This document shows, in pieces, positions 1-5,113 of a DNA stretch of 5,182 bases (positions are counted from its first letter, which is position 1; every line of letters starts with the position of its first letter). Source of the stretch: JBBSEZ01 sp038239195 (GTDB taxonomy: Bacteria; Planctomycetota; Planctomycetia; Gemmatales; Gemmataceae); NCBI GenBank assembly GCA_038239195.1, contig JBBSEZ010000588.1, positions 1-5,182 on the forward strand, in the 5' to 3' direction. The notes under the pieces were generated by a model that saw only the letters and a program-made list of their open reading frames with translations, ran no database searches and had not been told where the DNA came from. The translations under genes were made by a program, and so were the position numbers.

Positions 1-1
1 C

Positions 2-345
2 AAGACCCGGGGCCTTGCTCCTGAGCAGGGCATCGTCCGCCTCGATGGGCTGTATGGCTACGTCCGCGGGGCCTACCTGGTCCAGCAGCAGGGGCTTGGC
101 TATCTGATGCGCGCGGCCGACTACAGCCTGCTGCAAGACGAGCCGGTCAAACAGGTGCTGGCGCAGCCCCCTCAGGGTCGGTTCGTGCAACCCGACACCG
201 GGACGGTCCGTGAGGTCTTCGAGGTGGGCGCTATGCCCTGGGCGACCCCGGACAACAAGATGCAAGTCTGTTGCCGGCTGATCATCACTCGTCGGGAAGT
301 GGACAAAAATCGTGCCCCTGGGGTAGGCAAGCGCCAGGGCGACTT
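2..345 (+). pseudogene. Truncated DDE-type transposase (fragment, interrupted by IS66)
   Basis: An open frame enters from the left edge and is readable as transposase up to about 345, ending in GVGKRQGDL. It then crosses into the IS66 left end and meets a stop at 389-391 after unrelated residues (YPLHEPPSC...). Visible features are RLDGLYGYVRGA near the start, a likely second catalytic Asp context (DGxYG), then MRAADYSLLQDEPVKQVL, and later RLIITRREV and VGKRQGD. Together they resemble the C-terminal half of IS4-fold (RNase H-like) transposases, in which VGKR-GD is usually followed by a YELF-type motif holding the last acidic residue. That segment is missing here, so the product should be inactive. 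The family assignment rests on recalled motif similarity; the exact IS family is not determined. The N-terminus lies outside the window. Confidence 0.55.
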
Positions 346-346
346 G

Positions 347-365
347 TATCCGCTGCACGAGCCCC
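347..365 (+). repeat. IS66 left terminal inverted repeat (IRL)
   Basis: TATCCGCTGCACGAGCCCC is the exact reverse complement of 3170-3188 (19 of 19); similarity decays immediately inside. G346 may be the true outermost base. This is the transposase-binding end. On the minus strand it also contains the same sequence that the group II intron pairs with at the right end. Confidence 0.93.
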
Positions 366-393
366 CTTCTTGTCGCGGCCATTGTGGCTGAGC

Positions 394-397
394 AGGA
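394..397 (+). promoter_or_regulatory. Ribosome binding site deciding the tnpA start
   Basis: AGGA lies 8 bases before the ATG at 406. The in-frame ATG at 397 has no usable Shine-Dalgarno spacing because it overlaps this motif, so 406 is preferred. Confidence 0.5.
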
Positions 398-405
398 TGG
401 ATGAC

Positions 406-786
406 ATGGCAGACACGAAGAAGAAGTGGGCAAGACGAGTCGCGACTTGGCGAGCGAGCGGACTGAGCTCGCCGCAGTTTTGTGTAGGAAAGAACTTCAC
501 GGCAGGGGGACTCCGCCACTGGGCTCACCGGCTCGGTAAGCTGGAAGCGGAGAGCGAGGTCCAGCCGACCACGCCCATGCGGCTGGCGCGCGTAGTTCGT
601 ACCGCTCCCATGACGCGGTCGTCTTCATCAGTGACAGAGCAGCAGGGGACGAAGATGCCAGAGCCATCGCTGGTGCTGGAAATGCAAGGGGTCCGCATCG
701 GGGTGCCGCCGGGGTTTGACCCGGCAACGCTGGCTTCGGTGCTGTCCGTCTTGGCGCAGTGTAACCATGTGGGGAGGGCGCGATGA
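406..786 (+). CDS. tnpA: IS66 accessory protein TnpA
   Basis: This is a 126-residue protein, small and basic at the N-terminus, typical of the first IS66 gene, which is needed with TnpB for transposition; its biochemical role is not well defined. The N-terminal block KKWARRVATWRASGLSSPQFC followed by LRHWAHRL matches the family's helix-turn-helix-like pattern (W..v..w..SG-s...FC...-s...L..W). The middle is a poorly conserved linker rich in Ser, Thr and Arg. The C-terminal block VRIGVPPGFDPATLASVLSVL matches the family's conserved tail (g..i.vp.gfd...L..vl..L). ATG 406 is chosen for its Shine-Dalgarno spacing; ATG 397 (adding MDD) is the alternative. The stop codon overlaps the tnpB start as ATGA, indicating translational coupling. 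No convincing promoter is visible between the left repeat and the start. Confidence 0.85.
   Translation: MADTKKKWARRVATWRASGLSSPQFCVGKNFTAGGLRHWAHRLGKLEAESEVQPTTPMRLARVVRTAPMTRSSSSVTEQQGTKMPEPSLVLEMQGVRIGVPPGFDPATLASVLSVLAQCNHVGRAR
771..778 (+). promoter_or_regulatory. Strong Shine-Dalgarno for tnpB inside the tnpA end
   Basis: GGGGAGGG sits 4 bases before the tnpB ATG at 783 and within the last codons of tnpA. It supports the 783 start and efficient re-initiation after tnpA. Confidence 0.6.
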
Positions 787-1133
787 TCCCGCACGGTGTG
801 GAGATCTTTGTAGGCCTGGACCCGATCGATCTGCGCTGGAGCTTCGACAGGCTCGCGGGCTTGGTGGCGGAACGCATGGGTCATTCGGCACGCGGGGGCG
901 CCCTGTTCGTGTTCTTCGGCAAACGAAGAGAGGCGCTCAAAGTGCTGTTCTATGATGGGACGGGACTGTGTCAATTCTACAAGCGGCTGGACCGCGGCAC
1001 CTTCCGCCTCCCGGAGGCCCTATCTGAAGAGCAACGGACGGTCACACTGCAAGAGCACGAACTGGACGCGTTGCTCGATGGCATCGAGGTGCAGGCGCCA
1101 GCGCCCAGAAAGATTCGCCGGTGTCTTCACTGA
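783..1133 (+). CDS. tnpB: IS66 Orf2-like protein TnpB
   Basis: This 116-residue protein matches the IS66 Orf2 family (Pfam IS66_Orf2 type), at its usual length of about 115. Recognisable blocks are IFVGLDPIDLRWSFDRLAGLV (family: G..p.dmR..fdgL..lv), GGALFVFFGKRREALKVLFYDGTG (family: g.lFvF...rr...K.l.wd..G) and FYKRLDRGTFRLPEAL (family: l..krLe.g.F..P). It works with TnpA and TnpC in transposition; the molecular function is unresolved in the family. The start overlaps the tnpA stop by ATGA. It is followed by a 68-base gap before tnpC, longer than the tight coupling between tnpA and tnpB, and that gap carries its own promoter-like signal. Confidence 0.93.
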   Translation: MIPHGVEIFVGLDPIDLRWSFDRLAGLVAERMGHSARGGALFVFFGKRREALKVLFYDGTGLCQFYKRLDRGTFRLPEALSEEQRTVTLQEHELDALLDGIEVQAPAPRKIRRCLH

Positions 1134-1148
1134 GTTAGATAGAGATGT

Positions 1149-1174
1149 AAAATGTCCAAAAAACTTGACATTTT
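1149..1174. promoter_or_regulatory. Perfect 8-bp inverted repeat overlapping the tnpC promoter
   Basis: AAAATGTC (1149-1156) and GACATTTT (1167-1174) are exact reverse complements separated by 10 bases. The right arm covers the TTGACA -35 hexamer (1165-1170), so as DNA it could be an operator, and as RNA in a tnpAB read-through transcript it could be a hairpin. The stem is AT-rich (2 G/C pairs in 8), so it would be a weak terminator. The function is inferred. Confidence 0.45.
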
Positions 1175-1193
1175 CGGTGCGCAGTTCTATACA
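1165..1193 (+). promoter_or_regulatory. Sigma70-type promoter just upstream of tnpC
   Basis: TTGACA (1165-1170, exact -35 consensus) is followed after exactly 17 bases by TATACA (1188-1193, 4 of 6 to the -10 consensus). The region is clearly AT-richer than its surroundings. The expected start of transcription, 7-8 bases after the -10, falls at about 1200-1202, at the tnpC ATG (1202). A transcript from here would therefore be leaderless or nearly so, which agrees with the lack of a Shine-Dalgarno before 1202. Confidence 0.6.
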
Positions 1194-1201
1194 AAGCCCT
1201 G

Positions 1202-3106
1202 ATGAACCCAGGGCCCCAGCCGAGCGAGACGGACGCAGCGTTGCCGAGGCACGTTGTGCGCCTGGAGGCGGAGCTTTCCCGCGAGCGGGCCCGGGCGGAG
1301 CAGCTCACCAAGGAACGCGACCAAGTCACCAAGGAACGTGACCAGCTTCGTGCGGCCTATGAGAAGTTGCGTCTGGAGCTATCGCTGCTCAAGCATCGCC
1401 TCTTCGTCGCCAAGGCCGAGCGGGTTGATACTGCCCAGCTGGAGTTGGAGTTTGCCGACAAGCTGGCTCTTTTGGACAAGCTCACCGGGAAGCTGGAGGC
1501 GGAACCGGAGCAGCCGGAGCCAGCCTCGCCGCCGCCGCCGCCGCCGCCGCGCCCCCAGCGCCCAAAGCCCAAGGGCCGGCGCGACCTGCGTGATGCACTG
1601 CTGCCTGAGGAGCGCATCGAGCTGACCGACCCGACGATGGAGGCAAAGGTCGAGGCGGGCCTGGCGGAGCGCATCGGCTTCGAGGAGAGCTGCAAGCTGG
1701 CTTTTCAGCGCGGAGGCCATCGCCGCCTGATCATCGCGCGGGTCAAGTACCTCGTGCTGGGGACGCCACCCCAGGCCCAGCCCCCGACTCTGGTGACGGC
1801 GCCGCTGCCCACCCAGAACGAAACTTTGCCCCCGACTCTGGTGACGGCGCCGCTGCCCACACAGACGTTGCCTTCGACTCTGGTGACGGCGTCGCTGCCT
1901 ACACAGACCTTGCCTTCGACTCTGGTGACGGCGCCACTGCCCACCCAGATCTTGTCCCGCTGTCTGGCCGCCCCTTCGCTGCTCGCCCATATCGTGGTGG
2001 ACAAGTATTGTGATGGCCTTCCGCTGTTCCGCATCCAGGACCGCTTCGCTCGTGACGGCGTCTGCATCGATCGTGGCACCATGTGCCGCTGGCTCGAAGA
2101 CCTGGGAGCCACTTGTGGTGCGACGGTCATCGAGGCCGCTCGCAAGGAGGCGCTGAGCACCGCTTTCTGTCTGGCCACCGATGCCACCGGCGTGCTGGTG
2201 CAGCCCATCCCCACCGGCAAGCGCCAACCCTGCCGCCGCGGCCACTACTTCGTCCAGATCGCTGACCAGGACCACGTCTTCTTCGAGTACACCCCCAACG
2301 AGACCCAGAAGACCGTTGGTGAGCTGTTCCGCGGCTTCTCCGGCTATGTGCAGGCTGACGCCAAAAACGTCTACGACCTGTTGTTCCTCTCTCCCCAGGA
2401 GCGCAAAAGGAGGTTGCTGGCAGACATGGAGGACGACGGGTGCCTGCGCAAAGAAGTCGGCTGTTGGTGCCATGCGCGGCGCAAGTTCTGGGAGTCGGCC
2501 ATGGCCAACTGCGCCGTGGCTCGCGAGGCCCTTGTGCGCATCGGGCGCCTCTTTGATTGGGAGCAGCAGTGGAAGGGGCGCCCGCACGACCAGATCAAGC
2601 AACTGCGCCAACAATTCCTGCGCCCCCACCTGGATGCTTTCTTCGCCTGGGCGGCCCCCGCCTACGAGACGGTCCGTGACCAACGGGGCCTGCTTCGCTC
2701 CGCTCTGGGCTACCTCGTCAGACAGCAGGGAGCGTTGCTGCGCTTTTTGGAGGACGGTCGCCTCCTGCTGGACAACAACCGCAGCGAGCGGGCCTTGCGC
2801 CGCATTGCCACCGGGCGTAAAGCCTGGCTCTTTGTCGGCAGCGATGACCACGCCGCCGCTGCCGGCCACCTGTTGTCGCTCGTCGCCTCGGCCCGCCTCC
2901 ATGGCCTGGACCCCGAGGCTTACCTGCGCGACCTGTTCCGGGTCCTGGGCCACTGGCCCCGCCACCGCTACCTGGAACTGGCCCCCAAGTACTGGGCCCG
3001 CACTCGGGCTCGGCTCGACCCCGCCCATCTCCAGGCGGAGTTCGGGCCGCTCACCATCCCGCCGCCCCTCCCCGCGTCGGCCGAAGAGCAGACGCCTTCG
3101 CACTGA
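1202..3106 (+). CDS. tnpC: IS66 transposase TnpC, variant lacking the zinc finger and carrying internal repeats
   Basis: This 634-residue DDE transposase catalyses strand cleavage and transfer of the element; IS66 transposases are usually about 500-550 residues. Residues about 16-75 form a charged leucine-zipper-like coiled coil, including a duplicated heptad (35-48). Residues 110-116 are polyproline followed by a basic stretch. Where IS66 transposases normally have a CxxC-type zinc finger, this protein has IGFEESCKLAFQRGGHRRL (single Cys), as in a zinc-finger-less subgroup. Residues 194-251 are four tandem copies of a 14-16-residue unit (TLVTAPLPTQ core). The catalytic core begins with LLAHIVVDKYCDGLPLFR. 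Likely catalytic residues are D327 (LATDATGV), D386 (VQADAKNVYD) and E529 (LDNNRSERAL); GCWCHARRKF (420-429) is also typical. The C-terminal IS66 element lies near 570-605 (AYLRDLFRVLGHWP). No Shine-Dalgarno precedes ATG 1202. The frame appears intact. Confidence 0.93.
   Translation: MNPGPQPSETDAALPRHVVRLEAELSRERARAEQLTKERDQVTKERDQLRAAYEKLRLELSLLKHRLFVAKAERVDTAQLELEFADKLALLDKLTGKLEAEPEQPEPASPPPPPPPRPQRPKPKGRRDLRDALLPEERIELTDPTMEAKVEAGLAERIGFEESCKLAFQRGGHRRLIIARVKYLVLGTPPQAQPPTLVTAPLPTQNETLPPTLVTAPLPTQTLPSTLVTASLPTQTLPSTLVTAPLPTQILSRCLAAPSLLAHIVVDKYCDGLPLFRIQDRFARDGVCIDRGTMCRWLEDLGATCGATVIEAARKEALSTAFCLATDATGVLVQPIPTGKRQPCRRGHYFVQIADQDHVFFEYTPNETQKTVGELFRGFSGYVQADAKNVYDLLFLSPQERKRRLLADMEDDGCLRKEVGCWCHARRKFWESAMANCAVAREALVRIGRLFDWEQQWKGRPHDQIKQLRQQFLRPHLDAFFAWAAPAYETVRDQRGLLRSALGYLVRQQGALLRFLEDGRLLLDNNRSERALRRIATGRKAWLFVGSDDHAAAAGHLLSLVASARLHGLDPEAYLRDLFRVLGHWPRHRYLELAPKYWARTRARLDPAHLQAEFGPLTIPPPLPASAEEQTPSH
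1304..1345 (+). repeat. 21-bp tandem duplication encoding a coiled-coil heptad
   Basis: Two adjacent 21-base units encode LTKERDQ and VTKERDQ (tnpC residues 35-48) and differ at only a few bases. The unit is exactly one heptad, so the coiled-coil register is preserved. Confidence 0.8.
1528..1550 (+). repeat. GCC/CCG trinucleotide tract encoding seven prolines
   Basis: Seven tandem GCC triplets (read in frame as CCG, proline) encode tnpC residues 110-116, a hinge between the coiled coil and a basic segment (RPQRPKPKGRR). Perfect triplet repeats of this kind are prone to slippage without breaking the frame. Confidence 0.85.
1781..1954 (+). repeat. Four-copy in-frame minisatellite inside tnpC
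   Basis: The copies are 1781-1828 (48 bp), 1829-1870, 1871-1912 and 1913-1954 (42 bp each). All contain the core CGACTCTGGTGACGGCG or a near-identical form. They encode PPTLVTAPLPTQNETL, PPTLVTAPLPTQTL, PSTLVTASLPTQTL and PSTLVTAPLPTQIL (residues 194-251). In related IS66 transposases this linker (TAPLP.. before the catalytic core) is expected once, so three copies look like an expansion. Copies 1 and 2 share their first 32 bases exactly, copies 3 and 4 share the CCTTCGACT start, and the extra two codons in copy 1 (AAC GAA) mark an indel. Confidence 0.93.
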
Positions 3107-3169
3107 ATCCTTTCCCGGCTGAATCGACATACTCCCACTCTGCCTGCTCCGGGCCTGGCCTGGAACTAC

Positions 3170-3188
3170 GGGGCTCGTGCAGCGGATA
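3170..3188 (+). repeat. IS66 right terminal inverted repeat (IRR), abutted by the intron
   Basis: GGGGCTCGTGCAGCGGATA is the exact reverse complement of 347-365. It begins 63 bases after the tnpC stop. Its last base is immediately followed by the intron 5' end (GTGCG at 3189). It contains the candidate intron-binding sites: IBS1 CGGATA (3183-3188, -6 to -1) and IBS2 CTCGTG (3174-3179, -15 to -10). The 63 bases between tnpC and this repeat show no gene or clear terminator. Confidence 0.92.
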
Positions 3189-3269
3189 GTGCGCCGGGAT
3201 AAACCGGCAGAAAGGAAAGAATGAAAGAGTCTTACGTCGAAGGGGTAGCGACCCACGACGACCCCGAGC

Positions 3270-3297
3270 CCTGCGTCGGCGTCCGCGAGGACGCAGG
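3270..3297 (+). ncRNA. Intron domain I hairpin with candidate EBS2
   Basis: CCTGCGTC (3270-3277) pairs perfectly with GACGCAGG (3290-3297) around a 12-base loop. The 3' side of the loop, CGCGAG (3284-3289), can pair with CTCGTG (3174-3179) in the IS66 right repeat: five Watson-Crick pairs and one G-U. Position in a terminal loop upstream of EBS1 is as expected for EBS2; the exact assignment is inferred. Confidence 0.5.
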
Positions 3298-3365
3298 CGA
3301 AGCGTGGGACAGGGGCACATGCGGGCCGGGTATTGAGCCGCGAAATTGCTACTTCGGGGCGCCGA

Positions 3366-3382
3366 CGCTGTTATCCGAAGCG
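3366..3382 (+). ncRNA. Intron domain I hairpin presenting EBS1
   Basis: CGCT (3366-3369) pairs with AGCG (3379-3382). The 9-base loop contains TATCCG (3372-3377), a 6 of 6 Watson-Crick match to CGGATA directly before the intron. A terminal-loop location and adjacency of its partner to the 5' splice site are the defining properties of EBS1/IBS1. Confidence 0.75.
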
Positions 3383-3554
3383 GAAGGCCACACGCACCGA
3401 ACCGAAAGCGCGAGGCGCGGTGCGGCCCTGCGCGGTCGAAGACCCCGAGCACGCATGGAACCTTTTTGCGCGAGAACCGGGAGATCTCCAGGACACCTGC
3501 CACCAAGGCGTCATGACAGGACGCGTCGGGAAGCCCATGAGGCGTAAGCCGACG

Positions 3555-5045
3555 ATGAACGACCTGGAGAAGTCAGACGGGCCTGTACTACCTACGAAGT
3601 CGCCGAACGAAGCCGGACCTACGGCAGAGGAGGCGATGGAGGGAAGGGGCCCGGCCAAGGGAAACACGGACGAGCAAAACGCGCCCCGGACTCAGCGCCG
3701 GATCAGCGCGCCCAGTGCGCTCGACCGTGTACGTCAAGCAGCAAGAAAGGATAGAAAGAGGCGGTTTACCGCGCTACTGCACCACGTGACGATCGAAAGG
3801 CTCCGCGACGCGTACCTGGCGCTCAAACGCAAGGCCGCGGCCGGTGTCGATGGCGTGACGTGGGACGAATACGGACAGAACCTCGAGGTGCGCCTTGCGG
3901 ACCTGCACCGACGCGTCCACCGTGGAGCGTACCGGGCGAAGCCCTCTCGACGCGTTTACATCCCTAAACCCGACGGACGGCAACGACCGCTGGGGATCGC
4001 TTCGCTGGAAGACAAGATCGTCCAGCGTGCGGTTGTTTGGGTGCTCAACGCGATCTACGAGGTGGACTTCCTCGGATTCTCATACGGCTTTCGTCCGGGG
4101 CGAAGCCAGCACCATGCGCTGGACTCTCTGGCGACGGCGGTTATGCGGAAGAAGGTAAACTGGGTGCTTGATGCCGACATTCGTGGATTCTTCGACGCCA
4201 TCGACCACGAATGGATGGTGAAGTTTATCGAGCACCGGATCGCGGACAAGAGGATTGTGCGCCTGATCCAGAAGTGGCTCAGCGCAGGAGTCCTCGAGGA
4301 GGGGAGGTGGTCCAGCGCGGAGGAGGGAACACCGCAGGGAGCGACGATCTCGCCGCTGCTTGCGAACGTGTACCTGCACTACGTGCTTGACCTGTGGGTA
4401 CAGCAGTGGAGGAAACGTGTGGCGCGCGGCGAGGTCATCATCGTGCGCTATGCGGACGACTTCGTGATGGGCTTCCAGCACGAGGCCGATGCGGTCCGGT
4501 TCCGGGTCGACCTCCAACAACGCCTGGAGCAATTCGGACTCGAGGTGCACCCCGAAAAGACCCGACTGCTCCGCTTCGGCCGGTTTGCCGAGGAGCGCAG
4601 GCGCCAACGCGGGGAGGGCAGACCGGAGACTTTCGACTTCCTTGGCTTCACGCACATCGGCGGGAAGGCGAGGACCGGAGGCTTCCTTTTGCTCCGACGT
4701 ACCATGAAGAAACGAATGCGCGCGAAGCTGAAGGCGCTCCGTGTTGAGCTCCTTCGGCGACGCCATCTGCCTGTGCAAGAGCAAGGGCAGTGGATCGAGG
4801 CTGTGGTGCGCGGCTACTTCGCGTATCACGCAGTACCCACCAACATGCATCGCCTCAACAGCTTTCGGACCGAGGTTCTGCGTGCCTGGCGCCATGCTCT
4901 TCGGAGACGGGGACAGCGCACGATAGAAACCTGGGACCGAATGAGCAGGCTGGGCAGGCGATGGCTTCCATCCCCGCGAGTCCTTCACCCCTATCCCTGG
5001 GACCGCTTCGACGAACGAACCCGAGGTGGGAGCCGAGTGCGGTAG
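3555..5045 (+). CDS. ltrA: Group II intron reverse transcriptase/maturase
   Basis: This LtrA-type protein (496 residues from ATG 3555) binds the intron RNA, helps it splice and copies it into DNA during retrohoming. Visible motifs: AGVDGVTW (96-103, RT-0/1 region), RVYIPKPDGRQRPLGI (RT-1/2), GFRPGRS (178-184), LDADIRGFFD with likely catalytic D208, GTPQGATISPLLANVYL (from 258), the YADD box (299-302) giving the other two catalytic Asp residues, and HPEKTRL. The maturase (X) domain spans about 383-480, ending WLPSPRVLHPYPWDRF. No HNH endonuclease follows, so it should home without second-strand cleavage. The start is uncertain: MNDLEKSDGPV at 3555 resembles family N-termini, but ATG 3513 (preceded by AAGG) and ATG 3537 are in frame, and the frame is open further upstream through intron RNA structure. 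The stop TAG lies inside domain V. Confidence 0.92.
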   Translation: MNDLEKSDGPVLPTKSPNEAGPTAEEAMEGRGPAKGNTDEQNAPRTQRRISAPSALDRVRQAARKDRKRRFTALLHHVTIERLRDAYLALKRKAAAGVDGVTWDEYGQNLEVRLADLHRRVHRGAYRAKPSRRVYIPKPDGRQRPLGIASLEDKIVQRAVVWVLNAIYEVDFLGFSYGFRPGRSQHHALDSLATAVMRKKVNWVLDADIRGFFDAIDHEWMVKFIEHRIADKRIVRLIQKWLSAGVLEEGRWSSAEEGTPQGATISPLLANVYLHYVLDLWVQQWRKRVARGEVIIVRYADDFVMGFQHEADAVRFRVDLQQRLEQFGLEVHPEKTRLLRFGRFAEERRRQRGEGRPETFDFLGFTHIGGKARTGGFLLLRRTMKKRMRAKLKALRVELLRRRHLPVQEQGQWIEAVVRGYFAYHAVPTNMHRLNSFRTEVLRAWRHALRRRGQRTIETWDRMSRLGRRWLPSPRVLHPYPWDRFDERTRGGSRVR

Positions 5046-5062
5046 TTCCGCTCGCTCGGATC
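5030..5062 (+). ncRNA. Group II intron domain V (catalytic hairpin)
   Basis: The lower helix is GAGCCGA (5030-5036) with TCGGATC (5056-5062), with one G-A mismatch at the third pair. A two-base bulge GC (5054-5055) follows, then an upper helix GTGCGG (5037-5042) with CCGCTC (5048-5053), with one U-U mismatch, and a five-base loop TAGTT. The AGC triad at 5031-5033, the bulge and the 33-nt length fit domain V, the active-site element. The last maturase codons and the stop (5043-5045) are encoded within it. Confidence 0.85.
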
Positions 5063-5065
5063 TGT

Positions 5066-5113
5066 GCGGGGGGCGGCCCGAGCCGAAAGGCGAAGGGCCG
5101 TCCCTACCGCGAT
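5066..5113 (+). ncRNA. Group II intron domain VI with branch-point A5106 and 3' splice site
   Basis: A long helix pairs 5066-5069 with 5107-5110 and 5070-5079 with 5095-5104 (one G-U pair). Its only interruption is the bulge U5105-A5106; the A is the expected branch point. The tip is GCC (5082-5084) with GGC (5089-5091) closed by a GAAA tetraloop. The intron should end at T5113. Confidence 0.85.

Larger units (their letters stand above)
346..3188 (+). mobile_element. IS66-family insertion sequence, complete gene set tnpA-tnpB-tnpC
   Basis: The element is bounded by perfect 19-bp inverted repeats (347-365 and 3170-3188) and contains the three genes diagnostic of IS66, all on the plus strand. 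Its length of about 2.84 kb is normal for the family. If the repeat begins with G346, its partner would be C5114 on the far side of the group II intron, making a 20-bp repeat split by the intron one base from the end; GTA at an IS66 tip fits the family habit of ends beginning GTAA or similar. IS66 elements normally create 8-bp target duplications. The left flank (338-345, GGCGACTT) has no match just after 3188 or after the intron (5115-5122, CCAACACC). Confidence 0.9.
3189..5113 (+). mobile_element. Group II intron with its own reverse transcriptase
   Basis: The 5' end GTGCG matches the group II GUGYG consensus. A short hairpin (3193-3197 with 3204-3208) follows, then a structured non-coding 5' section (about 3189-3554, domain I to early domain IV), the maturase frame, domain V (5030-5062) and domain VI with a bulged A at 5106. 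The 3' end GAT at 5111-5113 is 7 bases past that A and matches the AY ending. Both boundaries are supported by pairing: EBS1 (3372-3377) is fully complementary to the six bases before 3189. It lies in the same orientation as the IS66 genes. Total length 1925 nt is usual for a bacterial intron whose protein lacks an endonuclease. Splicing competence is plausible but untested. Confidence 0.9.

Noticed and set aside
1149..1180. The tnpB-tnpC inverted repeat as a Rho-independent terminator
   Set aside because: The stem is AT-rich and short, the T-run is part of the stem and is followed by CGG, and the position overlaps a better-supported promoter.
1781..1954. Tandem repeats as a CRISPR array
   Set aside because: The units are directly adjacent with no unique spacers, and they are in frame within tnpC.
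1379..3256. Long minus-strand open frame (625 codons) opposite tnpC
   Set aside because: It mirrors the high-GC tnpC codons, is rich in Gln/Ala/Gly/Arg with no recognisable domain, and even reads through the minisatellite; tnpC has clear catalytic motifs on the plus strand.
3265..3271. CGAGCCC as EBS2, a 7-base complement of 3171-3177
   Set aside because: The pairing is perfect, but the target lies at -18 to -12, further upstream than usual, and the site is not in the terminal loop; CGCGAG in the loop at 3284-3289 is the better candidate.
3221..3547. Small plus-strand frame MKESYVEGVATHDD... in the intron 5' region
   Set aside because: It is an open frame across folded domain I RNA, including the EBS hairpins; such frames are often annotated in these introns but reflect RNA conservation.
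3333..3554. Upstream extension of the reverse transcriptase frame
   Set aside because: It overlaps intron RNA structure containing EBS1 and lacks RT family residues; protein similarity begins around MNDLEKSDGPV. Starts at 3513 or 3537 remain possible.
4080..4988. Minus-strand open frame (302 codons) opposite the reverse transcriptase
   Set aside because: It is a shadow of the maturase gene, with no domain and an implausible composition.
3555..5045. Reverse transcriptase as part of a retron, diversity-generating element or defence RT
   Set aside because: A maturase domain, a 5' GTGCG end, EBS hairpins and domains V/VI around the gene identify it as a group II intron; no variable repeat or msr/msd-like structure is seen.
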